Shown: positions 27,341 through 35,402 of the stretch, in pieces
Layout: every line of letters starts with the position of its first letter
How positions within the stretch are numbered: position 1 is the first letter of the stretch
Origin: Acinetobacter tianfuensis
GTDB lineage: Bacteria; Pseudomonadota; Gammaproteobacteria; Pseudomonadales; Moraxellaceae
Assembly: GCF_003611465.1 (NCBI RefSeq)
Contig: NZ_RAXV01000033.1
Span: 1-44,831 of the forward strand
Length of the DNA stretch: 44,831 nt
Direction of reading: 5' to 3'
Program-made: the position numbers and the translations under genes
The notes under the pieces: model-generated
What the model saw: only the letters and a program-made list of their open reading frames with translations
What the model was told of the DNA's origin: nothing
The model's database searches: none

Positions 27341-28102
27341 ATGTCAATTGATAAATTTAGCTTAGAAAAGGTCTTATCTGTACATCGTTGGACCAATACC
27401 TTATTTAGTTTCACCATGACACGCCCAGCGCATTTTAAATTTACTGCAGGGCAGTTTGCACGTATTGGCCTGAAAGTTGGCGATGAATTGGTGGTACGGG
27501 CTTATTCAATTGTTTCCTCACCTTTTGATGAGACTTTAGAGTTTTTCTCAATTGTGGTGCCAGATGGCGCATTTACATCAAATCTGCAGCATTTGCAGGT
27601 GGGAGATGAGCTGTATTTGGAAAAAATTCCATATGGTTTTTTAACTTTGACCCGCTATCAGCTGCCTATGCCTAAAGATTTATGGCTTTTAGGCACAGGG
27701 ACAGGTTTGGCTCCATTTATTTCCATGCTGCAAGACTTTGATACGTGGTCAAAATACGAAAAAATTAACTTGGTATACAGTGTGCGCACAGTCTCTGAAT
27801 TGGCTTATGCAGAACGTATTGCTGAAATAGCAGCAACATTTGGTGAAGGGCATGAAGGTTTTAAGTTTATTCCAATTGTTACCCGTGACCCCAATGCGCC
27901 GCTGCATGAGCGTTTGCCTGTATTGATTGCCAATGGCGCGTTAGAACAGTCTGCTGAACTGCCGCTGAACCCTGAAACCAGTCATGTAATGCTATGCGGC
28001 AACCCGCAAATGGTGGACGATACCAAAGATGCATTAAAAGCGCGCGGTTTGACGATGAACCGACGAGGTGAAGGCAATATTGCTGTGGAGAATTATTGGT
28101 AA
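27341..28102 (+). CDS. fpr: Ferredoxin/flavodoxin-NADP+ reductase
   Basis: Exchanges electrons between NADPH and ferredoxin or flavodoxin using FAD. FAD-binding RAYS is at residues 53-56, the NADP-binding GTGTGLAPF at 118-126, and the C-terminus is VENYW, like E. coli Fpr (VEHYW), where the final Trp stacks on the flavin. The start is ATG at 27341 (MSIDKFSLEKV), giving 253 residues; a longer reading from 27293 adds a non-homologous leader. Divergent from the LysR gene, which probably controls it. Confidence 0.92.
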   Translation: MSIDKFSLEKVLSVHRWTNTLFSFTMTRPAHFKFTAGQFARIGLKVGDELVVRAYSIVSSPFDETLEFFSIVVPDGAFTSNLQHLQVGDELYLEKIPYGFLTLTRYQLPMPKDLWLLGTGTGLAPFISMLQDFDTWSKYEKINLVYSVRTVSELAYAERIAEIAATFGEGHEGFKFIPIVTRDPNAPLHERLPVLIANGALEQSAELPLNPETSHVMLCGNPQMVDDTKDALKARGLTMNRRGEGNIAVENYW

Positions 28103-28153
28103 GTGCATTCAGTTTTCCTCCCTTTAATTAAGGGGAACTTTGTTTTAGGACAT

Positions 28154-28186
28154 AAAAAAACCTCCAGTTCGGAGGTTTTTTGTTTT
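28154..28186. terminator. Terminator between fpr and the 28193 gene
   Basis: AAAAAACCTCC/GGAGGTTTTTT stem with AGTTC loop and long A and T tracts, so it can act for both convergent genes. Confidence 0.9.
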
Positions 28187-28192
28187 GGAAAT

Positions 28193-28615
28193 TTAGTGAA
28201 CAAACATATCCATAAATTCACGGATTTCTTGAATAGCGGTTTCGACATCTGTGGTGAGCCAAGTCGGTTCAAAAAAACCGGCATAGTGGTCTAGACGTTC
28301 TTGAGGCACAACTAAGCGTACAGGACATTCTTCTTCCAGTAAGCGCCATGGGATAATCGGCACTTCATTGTCCAAAAATGCGGTGACATTGCGGATGTCG
28401 ATCACCATTGCATTGACACATTCTGGAAACGGCATGACAGAAAATTCTTCTGTACGGCGGCGGAAATATTCCAGATCGCCCCATTTCAGCACAAAACTAG
28501 GTTTGCTGAACTCCATAATCCCAATGAGATGCTGATCACGAGTGTAGTGCAAGGTACATTGATGAGTGACGTCAGTGTCAAGATCAAGCGTTACACTTTG
28601 CTGACGGTACGCCAT
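28193..28615 (-). CDS. Conserved-looking hypothetical protein (140 aa)
   Basis: Soluble protein of mixed alpha/beta pattern with hydrophobic strand-like stretches (NAMVIDIRNVTAFLD, CPVRLVVPQER) and a helical C-terminus (VETAIQEIREFMDMF). This faintly suggests a STAS-like fold, a guess only. The start used is ATG 28615 (MAYRQQSVTL). An upstream ATG at 28657 would give 154 residues, but a perfect -10 TATAAT (28651-28646) lies inside that extension, so the transcript probably begins downstream of it. No ribosome site is obvious for either start. It is divergent from the ethanolamine genes. Confidence 0.7.
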   Translation of the reverse strand: MAYRQQSVTLDLDTDVTHQCTLHYTRDQHLIGIMEFSKPSFVLKWGDLEYFRRRTEEFSVMPFPECVNAMVIDIRNVTAFLDNEVPIIPWRLLEEECPVRLVVPQERLDHYAGFFEPTWLTTDVETAIQEIREFMDMFVH

Positions 28616-28645
28616 AAAAATGAATGCATAAAAACGAGGTGCATA

Positions 28646-28651
28646 ATTATA
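28646..28651 (-). promoter_or_regulatory. -10 element for the 28193 gene
   Basis: Perfect TATAAT on the minus strand, 31 bp before the chosen ATG. No good -35 is seen at 16-18 bp. Confidence 0.4.
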
Positions 28652-28700
28652 GCCCATTTATCAGGCCAAAGGCAGTTTTTCAATTGAGGCTGCGCAAAAT

Positions 28701-28716
28701 TGGCAGCCAGCTTGGT
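28701..28716 (+). promoter_or_regulatory. Weak sigma-54-like promoter before eat
   Basis: TGGCAGCCAGCTTGGT has the -24 GG and the TTG of the -12 box at correct spacing, but the conserved -12 GC is GG. About 117 bp before the eat start. No enhancer-binding regulator gene is next door. Confidence 0.2.
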
Positions 28717-28832
28717 ATTTACCTCTTTAAAGTTAAATTTCAGATACAGCGCTTAACAGTAATGCCAAAATAAAACTGGTATAGCTTATGCATAACACTG
28801 AAAGAAGAATAAACACAAGATCAGAGGTACCT

Positions 28833-30254
28833 ATGTCTAAAGTTGAAATAACCACAGAAACTGCTGAAGCAGATTATTTTGCGCAGCGCCAGCTTAAAAA
28901 AGGTGCAGTCGGATGGCTGTTGCTGGTTGGCTTAGGTGTTGCTTATGTCATTTCCGGTGATTTTGCAGGCTGGAATTTTGGCCTTGCGCAAGGCGGCTGG
29001 GGAGGGATGTTTATTGCGACCGTTGCGGTTGCTTTTATGTATTTGTGCATGTGCCTATGTATGTCAGAGATGTCAACCATGCTGCCGACAGCAGGCGGCG
29101 GCTACAGTTTTGCCCGTACTGCTTTTGGCCCGTTTGGCGGCTATCTGACAGGAACGGCAATTTTAATTGAATATGCGATTGCGCCAGCCGCGATAGCCTG
29201 TTTTATTGGCGCGTATTGCGAGTCTTTATTTGGCATAGGCGGCTGGGTTATTTATTTAATCTGCTATGTGCTGTTCATGGGAGTGCATTTAAAAGGCGCA
29301 GGCGAGGCGCTGAAAATCATTTTTGTGATTACTGCTATAGCAGCAGTTGCATTGATGGTGTTTATTTTTTCCATGCTTCCAGCTTTTAACAGCGCCAATT
29401 TATTTGATATAGCAAAAACAGACGCTGCTGGCGCCAGCAGTTTTTTACCGCTGGGGTATATTGGAATTTGGGCTGCCGTCCCGTATGCGATCTGGTTTTT
29501 CTTGGCTGTAGAAGGTGTTCCCTTGGCAGCTGAAGAAGCGAAAGAGCCGCATAAGTCACTGCCGCGAGGCTTAATCGGCTCAATGCTGATTTTGGCATTT
29601 CTGGCTTTATCTATTTTATTTTTAGGGCCGGGAGCCGCGGGCGCAGATGCATTGAAAGATTCAGGCGCGCCTTTGGTCGATGCCTTAAAGGCGGTTTATG
29701 GTGAAAATACATGGCTGGCAGGTTTTGTTAATTTTGTGGGTTTGGCTGGTTTAGTGGCGAGCTTCTTTTCCATTATTTATGCCTATTCCCGCCAAATTTT
29801 TGCACTGTCACGTGCAGGTTATTTACCTAAAAAATTGTCTTTAACCAATAAAAATCATGCGCCGTATTTGGCCATTATTATCCCGGGGATTATCGGTTTT
29901 TTAATGTCTTTGAGCGGAGAGGGGGATTTGCTGATTTTAATGGCAGTGTTCGGCGCAACAATTTCTTATGTGCTGATGATGCTGTCTTATATCAAGCTGA
30001 AAAGCGCTAAAGCATCTATGCCGCGTCCTTATCAAGCGCCAGGCGGCGTTGTCACTGCATATATTGCGCTGATTTTAGCATTCATTGCGGTGGTCGCAGG
30101 TTTTGTGGTCGACCCTAAAGTATGGCTGATGGCTGCAGGCATCTATGCGGTATTTATTGCGTACTTTTTGCTGTATAGCCGTCATCACTTGGTTGCAGGT
30201 ACGCCTGAAGAGGAATTTGCCAACATTCAAAATGCAGAACAAGAACTGAAATAA
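28833..30254 (+). CDS. eat: Ethanolamine permease (APC family)
   Basis: Inner-membrane transporter of the amino acid-polyamine-organocation superfamily with about 12 helices over 473 residues. Features include GWNFGLAQGGWGGM in the first helices, the AGGGYSFARTAFGPFGGYLTG region and the strongly conserved FFLAVEGVPLAAEEAKEP in the middle. It is directly upstream of eutB and eutC, which fixes the substrate as ethanolamine. The start is ATG 28833 with AGAGG upstream; an earlier in-frame ATG at 28788 adds 15 polar residues and lacks a ribosome site. Confidence 0.92.
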   Translation: MSKVEITTETAEADYFAQRQLKKGAVGWLLLVGLGVAYVISGDFAGWNFGLAQGGWGGMFIATVAVAFMYLCMCLCMSEMSTMLPTAGGGYSFARTAFGPFGGYLTGTAILIEYAIAPAAIACFIGAYCESLFGIGGWVIYLICYVLFMGVHLKGAGEALKIIFVITAIAAVALMVFIFSMLPAFNSANLFDIAKTDAAGASSFLPLGYIGIWAAVPYAIWFFLAVEGVPLAAEEAKEPHKSLPRGLIGSMLILAFLALSILFLGPGAAGADALKDSGAPLVDALKAVYGENTWLAGFVNFVGLAGLVASFFSIIYAYSRQIFALSRAGYLPKKLSLTNKNHAPYLAIIIPGIIGFLMSLSGEGDLLILMAVFGATISYVLMMLSYIKLKSAKASMPRPYQAPGGVVTAYIALILAFIAVVAGFVVDPKVWLMAAGIYAVFIAYFLLYSRHHLVAGTPEEEFANIQNAEQELK

Positions 30255-30273
30255 CAATGCGGCGGAGGGCATC

Positions 30274-31659
30274 ATGCTGTATCAAATTAATGTAGCAAAT
30301 CATCATTATGTCTTTGAAGATTTAAAAGAGTTAATGGCGAAGGCAACACCTGAACGTACTGGAGATCAGCTGGCTGGTATAGCCGCCGAAAATGCGACTG
30401 AACGTGTGGCAGCGCAAATGTGTCTGGCTGATGTGCCCTTAAAGCAATTTTTAAATGAGCCTTTAATTGATTATGAAAAGGATGAAGTCACACGTTTAAT
30501 TTTAGATGAGCATGATCCTGCTGCCTTTTATCCAATTTCACATTTTACTGTCGGTGACTTTCGAAACTGGCTGCTCAGCAGCGATGCAAGCACAGAAAAA
30601 CTGCAAGCGCTGACAGCAGGCTTAACGCCAGAAATGGTGGCTGCCGTCAGTAAAATTATGCGTAATCAAGACCTGATTTTGGTGGCAAAAAAATGCAGGA
30701 TTATCACCCAATTCCGTAATACTATTGGATTGGAAGGACATTTAGCCACACGCCTGCAGCCGAATCATCCGACCGATGATATTTTGGGTATTTCCGCCAG
30801 TATTTTAGATGGGCTAATGTATGGCAATGGCGATGCAGTGATTGGCATTAACCCAGCCACGGACAATTTGCAAAATTTATCCGAGCTGCTCAAGCTGATG
30901 AATCATATTATTCAGGAATATGAAATTCCAACGCAGTCTTGTGTGCTGACGCATGTCAGTTCAGGTATTCAGCTGGCCAATAAAAATGTGCCGATTGATT
31001 TGATGTTTCAGTCTATTGCCGGTACGCAGGATGCCAATACAGGCTTTGGCATTAACCTGTCGATGCTGCAAGAGGGCTATGAAGCAGCTCTGAGCTTAAA
31101 GCGCGGCACAGTGGGGCAAAACGTAATGTATTTTGAAACTGGACAAGGCAGCGCGCTGTCCAGCAATTCACATCATGGTCTTGATCAGCAGACCATTGAA
31201 GCCCGCGCTTATGCTGTCGCACGTAAATTTAATCCTTTTTTAGTCAACACCGTCGTTGGGTTTATCGGCCCAGAATATTTATATAACGGTAAACAGATTA
31301 TCCGTGCAGGGCTGGAAGATCATTTCTGCGGCAAGCTGCTGGGTGTGCCGATGGGCTGTGATATTTGCTATACCAATCATGCAGATGCTGATCAGGATGA
31401 TATGGATGTACTGATGACGCTGCTGGCCAATGCGGGGCTGAATTTCATGATGGGCATACCGGGTTCAGATGATGTCATGCTGAATTATCAGACCACTTCT
31501 TTTCATGATGCTTTATATATCCGTCAGCTTTTAGGTTTAAAGCCCGCGCCAGAGTTTGGCGCATGGCTGGAACAGCAGGGTATTTTAAAACAGCAGGCAG
31601 GTCAGCTGCTGTGGCCTGATCAGGCGCCAGAAAAATTTGCACGATTATTCATGTCTTAA
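30274..31659 (+). CDS. eutB: Ethanolamine ammonia-lyase, large subunit
   Basis: With EutC and adenosylcobalamin it converts ethanolamine to acetaldehyde and ammonia. The TIM-barrel landmarks are visible, e.g. FRNTIGLEGHLATRLQPNHPTDD, NPATDNLQNL and FETGQGSALSSNSHHGLDQQT near the substrate and cobalamin faces. 461 residues (E. coli 453). GGAGGG lies 6 nt before the start. 19 bp after eat and 16 bp before eutC, so one transcript. No microcompartment shell or EutA-type reactivase genes are nearby. Confidence 0.96.
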   Translation: MLYQINVANHHYVFEDLKELMAKATPERTGDQLAGIAAENATERVAAQMCLADVPLKQFLNEPLIDYEKDEVTRLILDEHDPAAFYPISHFTVGDFRNWLLSSDASTEKLQALTAGLTPEMVAAVSKIMRNQDLILVAKKCRIITQFRNTIGLEGHLATRLQPNHPTDDILGISASILDGLMYGNGDAVIGINPATDNLQNLSELLKLMNHIIQEYEIPTQSCVLTHVSSGIQLANKNVPIDLMFQSIAGTQDANTGFGINLSMLQEGYEAALSLKRGTVGQNVMYFETGQGSALSSNSHHGLDQQTIEARAYAVARKFNPFLVNTVVGFIGPEYLYNGKQIIRAGLEDHFCGKLLGVPMGCDICYTNHADADQDDMDVLMTLLANAGLNFMMGIPGSDDVMLNYQTTSFHDALYIRQLLGLKPAPEFGAWLEQQGILKQQAGQLLWPDQAPEKFARLFMS

Positions 31660-31675
31660 AAACGGGAGCAATAAT

Positions 31676-32494
31676 ATGAAATTACATCCCGATGTCCAGT
31701 TTGAGCCGCAGCTGAAACCCAATGCTTGGGAGCAGCTGAAACAGTTTACAGATGCACGGATTGCTTTAGGCCGTGCAGGCGGAAGTTTGCCGACACGTCC
31801 TGCTTTAGCATTTCAGCTGGCGCATGCAGAGGCCAAAGATGCGGTACTGAAAAAACTGGACATAGCGTTGCTGGAACAGCAGCTGAGCGCCTTGCAGCAT
31901 AAGATGCTGCATGTACAGAGTGATGCAGCAGATAAGGACGTGTATTTGAAGCGCCCAGATTTGGGGCGTGAACTGTCTGAAGAGTCGCGGCTGCAGCTGA
32001 AGCAATATGCGCAGCAGCATCCTGCAGCATATGATGTGCTGATTGTTGCGGGAGATGGACTGTCTGCCCGCGCCATAGAGGACAATGCGCCGTATTTTAT
32101 CCAGCAGTTTTATACAGTATGTCATGAACAGAATTGGAGTGTGGCGCCTTTGGTAATTGCCGTTGGCAGCCGCGTGGCTTTAGGTGATGAGATTGCTTCA
32201 ATATTGCGAGCTAAAATGCTGGTCATGCTGATTGGCGAACGTCCGGGACTGAGTTCGCCTGACAGTATGGGGATTTACTATACTTGGCAGGCGCAGAAAG
32301 GCTGTCATGATGCCATGCGTAATTGTATTTCTAATGTCCGTCCTGCAGGGTTGCCGGTACAGGTTGCTATTCAGCGTTTAGTAGCGCTGATGCGCAAGTC
32401 CTGTGCTCTAGGAGTGTCTGGTGTTCACTTAAAAGATGAACATGAAATGGAATCTATTGAAAATCAGCCGCTGCGTCCGAAAAAGCTGTTTTAG
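31676..32494 (+). CDS. eutC: Ethanolamine ammonia-lyase, small subunit
   Basis: Small subunit that completes the cobalamin pocket with EutB. Family sequences are evident: DARIALGRAGGSLPTRPALAFQLAHA around residues 20-46, then VIVAGDGLSARAIE-like LIVAGDGLSARAIE and LIGERPGLSSPDSMGIYYTW near the C-terminal half. The start is ATG 31676 with GGGAG upstream, giving 272 residues; a longer frame from 31637 overlaps eutB and is not needed. Confidence 0.95.
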   Translation: MKLHPDVQFEPQLKPNAWEQLKQFTDARIALGRAGGSLPTRPALAFQLAHAEAKDAVLKKLDIALLEQQLSALQHKMLHVQSDAADKDVYLKRPDLGRELSEESRLQLKQYAQQHPAAYDVLIVAGDGLSARAIEDNAPYFIQQFYTVCHEQNWSVAPLVIAVGSRVALGDEIASILRAKMLVMLIGERPGLSSPDSMGIYYTWQAQKGCHDAMRNCISNVRPAGLPVQVAIQRLVALMRKSCALGVSGVHLKDEHEMESIENQPLRPKKLF

Positions 32495-32511
32495 CGCTTG
32501 AAGCGCTAAAA
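32489..32511. repeat. Perfect inverted repeat overlapping the eutC stop
   Basis: TTTTAGCGCTT-G-AAGCGCTAAAA is an 11-bp perfect inverted repeat that includes the eutC TAG stop. No T run follows on the plus strand, so it would be a weak terminator; it may protect the 3' end of the mRNA. Confidence 0.6.
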
Positions 32512-32626
32512 TAGCTTAAAGGCATCATTACAATATTTCACGCATCGTAATGCATCTTCACAGTCAAGCTGCCAAACTCTGCTAAAATGAAATTGTTTAT
32601 AAAATAAGCAATGCGAGGGGAAATGT

Positions 32627-32779
32627 ATGACTCATGATTTCAATAAACCCGCTCATACCGAAAGCGCTGAAGAGATTCAGCAAAAGAAACGGATTCCTAT
32701 GTATATCCTGATACTGATCGGTATTTTTTTAATTGCTTTGCTGTTCTATATGTTTGCAGATATGCAGCCGGGCGCCTGA
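32627..32779 (+). CDS. Small single-helix membrane protein (50 aa)
   Basis: A 50-codon frame with AGGGG 7 nt before ATG. The N-terminal half is polar (MTHDFNKPAHTESAEEIQQKK), followed by one long hydrophobic helix (about residues 23-44, PMYILILIGIFLIALLFYMF) and a short polar end. Topology should be N-terminus in the cytoplasm. No family is recognised. It is a single gene between eutC and the channel-like gene, with a terminator about 100 bp downstream. Confidence 0.6.
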   Translation: MTHDFNKPAHTESAEEIQQKKRIPMYILILIGIFLIALLFYMFADMQPGA

Positions 32780-32877
32780 TTTGATTTTGAGCGAAGATTC
32801 AATATTTTAAATAAATACAGTCCATCCAATGATATTGAACTGCGCTTTAAATTTCTAAAAATATTTTTATGTTCATT

Positions 32878-32907
32878 AAAGCCCCAGCATTTGTCTTGGG
32901 GCTTTTT
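32878..32907 (+). terminator. Terminator downstream of the 50-aa gene
   Basis: AAAGCCCCA/TGGGGCTTT stem with a 10-nt loop and T run. The AT-rich remainder of 32780-33067 shows no gene. Confidence 0.8.
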
Positions 32908-33067
32908 GCAATGGATTGTGCTCTTTTGTTGTAGTTATGCATAACTGTATTGAATAAAAAATATGCAAATTCTAATGTTGATAAGTAATTGTTCAATGCG
33001 TTAGTTCCATCAGAAAAAAGCAATTTTTTTGCCAAAAATTTATCTATAACAATGAGGGCATAACAAC

Positions 33068-34771
33068 ATGAATGAATTCCAAAATGGTCCGATGGCCCAT
33101 TTCAATGCCATGTACTATTGGGAGCAGTTTCATCCCATTATCAGTGCGGCTGCTATTTTATTTGTGGGCTGGATTATTGCGTTGCTGATTGCAGGCGCAA
33201 TAAAGAAAGTCTTAGGCAAATTGGGCACCAATCAAAAGCTCTCAAGTGCGACAGGGCACCGTTCTAATATTGAAAATATTGTTTCTAAGATTGTGTTTTG
33301 GCTGATTTTAATTATTGCGGTGATTGGTGCTTTAAATGTGCTGAATCTGACCAGTGTCAGCGGCCCATTCAGCAATATGATTCAGCAGTTCTTGCTGTTT
33401 ATTCCGCAGTTGCTGGCCGCCGCCGCCGTGGCTTTTATTGGCTGGATTGTGGCGAACTTAGTCAAAGTCGGCTCACAGAAACTGCTGAACAAAACACAGC
33501 TGGATGAAAAGCTGAGTGCTGATGTCGGTGTCAGCCCCATAAGCGAAAACATCAGTGAAATTGTGTATTGGCTGATTTTATTGCTGTTCTTGCCAATTGT
33601 ATTGTCTATTTTAGGTTTAACAGGCTTGCTGTACCCTGTACAGAATATGGTGAATGAAGCTGTTTCCTATTTACCGAATATCTTTATTGCCGGTGTGATT
33701 ATCTTTGTCGGCTATATTTTGGCAAAAATTGTCCGCGGCATTTTAGAAGGCCTCATCAGCAGCCTGAGCTTGCAGCAGCAGGCTGAAAAAATTGGCCTGT
33801 TTAAAAATGGCAATTTAGGCAAATTGGCCGGTTCTTTTGTATTTGCCATTATTATGATTACGTCATTAATCGTGGCATTTGAAGCGCTTGGTATTGAAGC
33901 GATTTCTCAGCCTGCAACAGCAATGCTACATGAGATTATGTACGCCATTCCTAATATTATTGCTGCTGGCCTGATTTTAGTTTTAGCTTATATTGTGTCC
34001 CGTTTAGTGGCGCGTCTAGTCTCTGAAGTACTTGCGGGCACAGGTGTAGACAGCGTGCCTGCAAAGGTGGATGCACAGCGCTTTTTAGGTGAAACCAAGC
34101 TATCGGATATCGCGGGCTGCCTCATTGTCTTTTTTACTATGCTGTTTGCTGTATCCGAAGCGGCTAACCGTTTAGGCTTTGACCAAATCAGTGAGCTGAT
34201 TGCGGTGTTCATCCATTTTGGCGCAAATATTCTATTGGGCGCAGTCATTATGGTGATTGGCTTTTGGCTTGCGAATACTGTGGCAAAAGTTGTACAGCGC
34301 GGTGAATACAACAGCTCACGCTGGTTAGGCACATTGGTGCGGGTGCTGATCATGGGGCTGGTGCTTGCCATGGGCCTTCGCGCCATGGGCATAGCAGACT
34401 CGATTGTGAACTTAGCATTTGGCCTGACTTTAGGCGCTGTTGCTGTAGCATTCGCTTTGGCCTTTGGTTTGGGCGGCCGTCAGCCTGCAGAACGCTTATT
34501 AAGCGACTTGCTGGATAAAGCCAAAAAAGAAGGCGGACAGCCAAATCCGATACGTGATTCGGCAGCGCAGACAGCATCTGCTCCTGAGGTAAATAAAGAT
34601 GACGGTTATCCGAATATTCATTATGCGCCTGAAGGGGTTTCTGAAAAACAGACAGCAACGCCAGACAGTCTGGATGTGAACCCAAATCGGCCGCAGCCCA
34701 ATAACCCATTTGGCTCTACAGGTGAAGCAGAAAGCGGTGTAGATATTCAGCCTAAAGATGACCCGAAATAA
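33068..34771 (+). CDS. Multi-repeat membrane protein of mechanosensitive-channel type (CmpX-like)
   Basis: A 567-residue integral membrane protein built from about five copies of a module roughly 90 residues long. Each begins with a glycine-containing helix: ILFVGWIIALL (about 30-40), VAFIGWIVANLVK (121-133), IIFVGYILAKIVR (211-223), LILVLAYIVSRLV (303-315) and VIMVIGFWLANTV (393-405). Several copies are preceded by PxxxxAA or PNI and followed by a second helix. The last hydrophobic part (about 447-470) is Gly/Ala-rich like the pore helix of MscS. A Pro/Asn/Asp-rich soluble tail follows (about 485-567). This matches the TM-helix-repeat proteins grouped with small-conductance mechanosensitive channels. 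Channel activity is inferred, not shown. GAGGG precedes the ATG. Confidence 0.8.
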   Translation: MNEFQNGPMAHFNAMYYWEQFHPIISAAAILFVGWIIALLIAGAIKKVLGKLGTNQKLSSATGHRSNIENIVSKIVFWLILIIAVIGALNVLNLTSVSGPFSNMIQQFLLFIPQLLAAAAVAFIGWIVANLVKVGSQKLLNKTQLDEKLSADVGVSPISENISEIVYWLILLLFLPIVLSILGLTGLLYPVQNMVNEAVSYLPNIFIAGVIIFVGYILAKIVRGILEGLISSLSLQQQAEKIGLFKNGNLGKLAGSFVFAIIMITSLIVAFEALGIEAISQPATAMLHEIMYAIPNIIAAGLILVLAYIVSRLVARLVSEVLAGTGVDSVPAKVDAQRFLGETKLSDIAGCLIVFFTMLFAVSEAANRLGFDQISELIAVFIHFGANILLGAVIMVIGFWLANTVAKVVQRGEYNSSRWLGTLVRVLIMGLVLAMGLRAMGIADSIVNLAFGLTLGAVAVAFALAFGLGGRQPAERLLSDLLDKAKKEGGQPNPIRDSAAQTASAPEVNKDDGYPNIHYAPEGVSEKQTATPDSLDVNPNRPQPNNPFGSTGEAESGVDIQPKDDPK

Positions 34772-34786
34772 CCTGTTCCTAAAAAT

Positions 34787-34818
34787 AAAAAATAGCCACT
34801 CTAGGGTGGTTATTTTTT
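34787..34818 (+). terminator. Terminator of the channel-like gene
   Basis: AAAAAATAGCCAC/GTGGTTATTTTTT, 13 bp with one G-T pair. Confidence 0.85.
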
Positions 34819-34856
34819 ATAAACCGCGAAACTTGAAGTCGATGCAGAGGTGAAAA

Positions 34857-35018
34857 ATGCCAAAAAAATCTCCGAATAAATTTTTTGCTCCCATTGTGAT
34901 TGCAGGCATTACTATTGGTTTTTTAGCCAGTGCATATCAGTTTATTTTTGCACAAAAGAAGCGCAAAGATAAAAAACAGCACCAGCCGCAAGAACAGCAA
35001 GAAAAGATTGAAGAGTAA
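34857..35018 (+). CDS. Small membrane protein with charged tail (53 aa)
   Basis: A 53-codon frame with AGAGGTG before ATG. A short basic N-terminus (MPKKSPNKFF) leads into one hydrophobic helix (about 11-32), then a highly charged Lys/Gln/Glu tail (KKRKDKKQHQPQEQQEK). The tail is probably cytoplasmic or, if the first part is a signal anchor, the orientation could invert. No family is recognised. 38 bp after the terminator of the channel-like gene. Confidence 0.55.
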   Translation: MPKKSPNKFFAPIVIAGITIGFLASAYQFIFAQKKRKDKKQHQPQEQQEKIEE

Positions 35019-35178
35019 ACAAATTATATTTGCATTCATGAGAAAATTTGTTATTTTATAGCTTCTTATAGGGATTATAAGATTTCGCTTTGAACGCGGA
35101 TAATTTAATAAAAATGAAATAGGCATGATTTATGCTTTTTAATATTTCAATGGAATGATCATGATGAGGGGAGTCAAA

Positions 35179-35328
35179 ATGATGAAATTAATCTTAAATA
35201 CCGTAATGGCGCGTACTGTTGCTTCAGCACCGCATATTGAACAGGCCGTAGATCAGATGGATGCAGCGATTGAGCGTCTTGCTTCAGAGCGTGATGTACA
35301 GCTGTTTAAAACTGACTATTTAGAATAA
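35179..35328 (+). CDS. Small soluble protein (49 aa)
   Basis: A 49-codon frame starting MMKLILNTVMARTVASAPHI with a strong GAGGGGAG ribosome site 6 nt upstream. The rest looks like one amphipathic helix (EQAVDQMDAAIERLASERDV) and a short end. No family is recognised. An AT-rich promoter-like region and a strong terminator bracket it, supporting a real gene. Confidence 0.55.
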   Translation: MMKLILNTVMARTVASAPHIEQAVDQMDAAIERLASERDVQLFKTDYLE

Positions 35329-35361
35329 TGCTGGATTTTTCAGTATTTTAAATAAGCTGAC

Positions 35362-35391
35362 AAAAAAGCGGTTCATCAGAACCGCTTTTTT
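35362..35391. terminator. Bidirectional terminator
   Basis: AAAAAAGCGGTTC/GAACCGCTTTTTT, 13-bp perfect stem with ATCA loop, between the 49-aa gene and the convergent flavoprotein gene. Confidence 0.92.
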
Positions 35392-35402
35392 GTGCCTGAA
35401 GC

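Noticed and set aside
28103..28294. 63-codon frames on both strands after fpr
   Set aside because: They run through the terminator hairpin and the end of the 28193 gene, and have no ribosome site.
32489..32511. Standard terminator after eutC
   Set aside because: The stem is perfect but no T run follows on the plus strand, so it is listed only as an inverted repeat.
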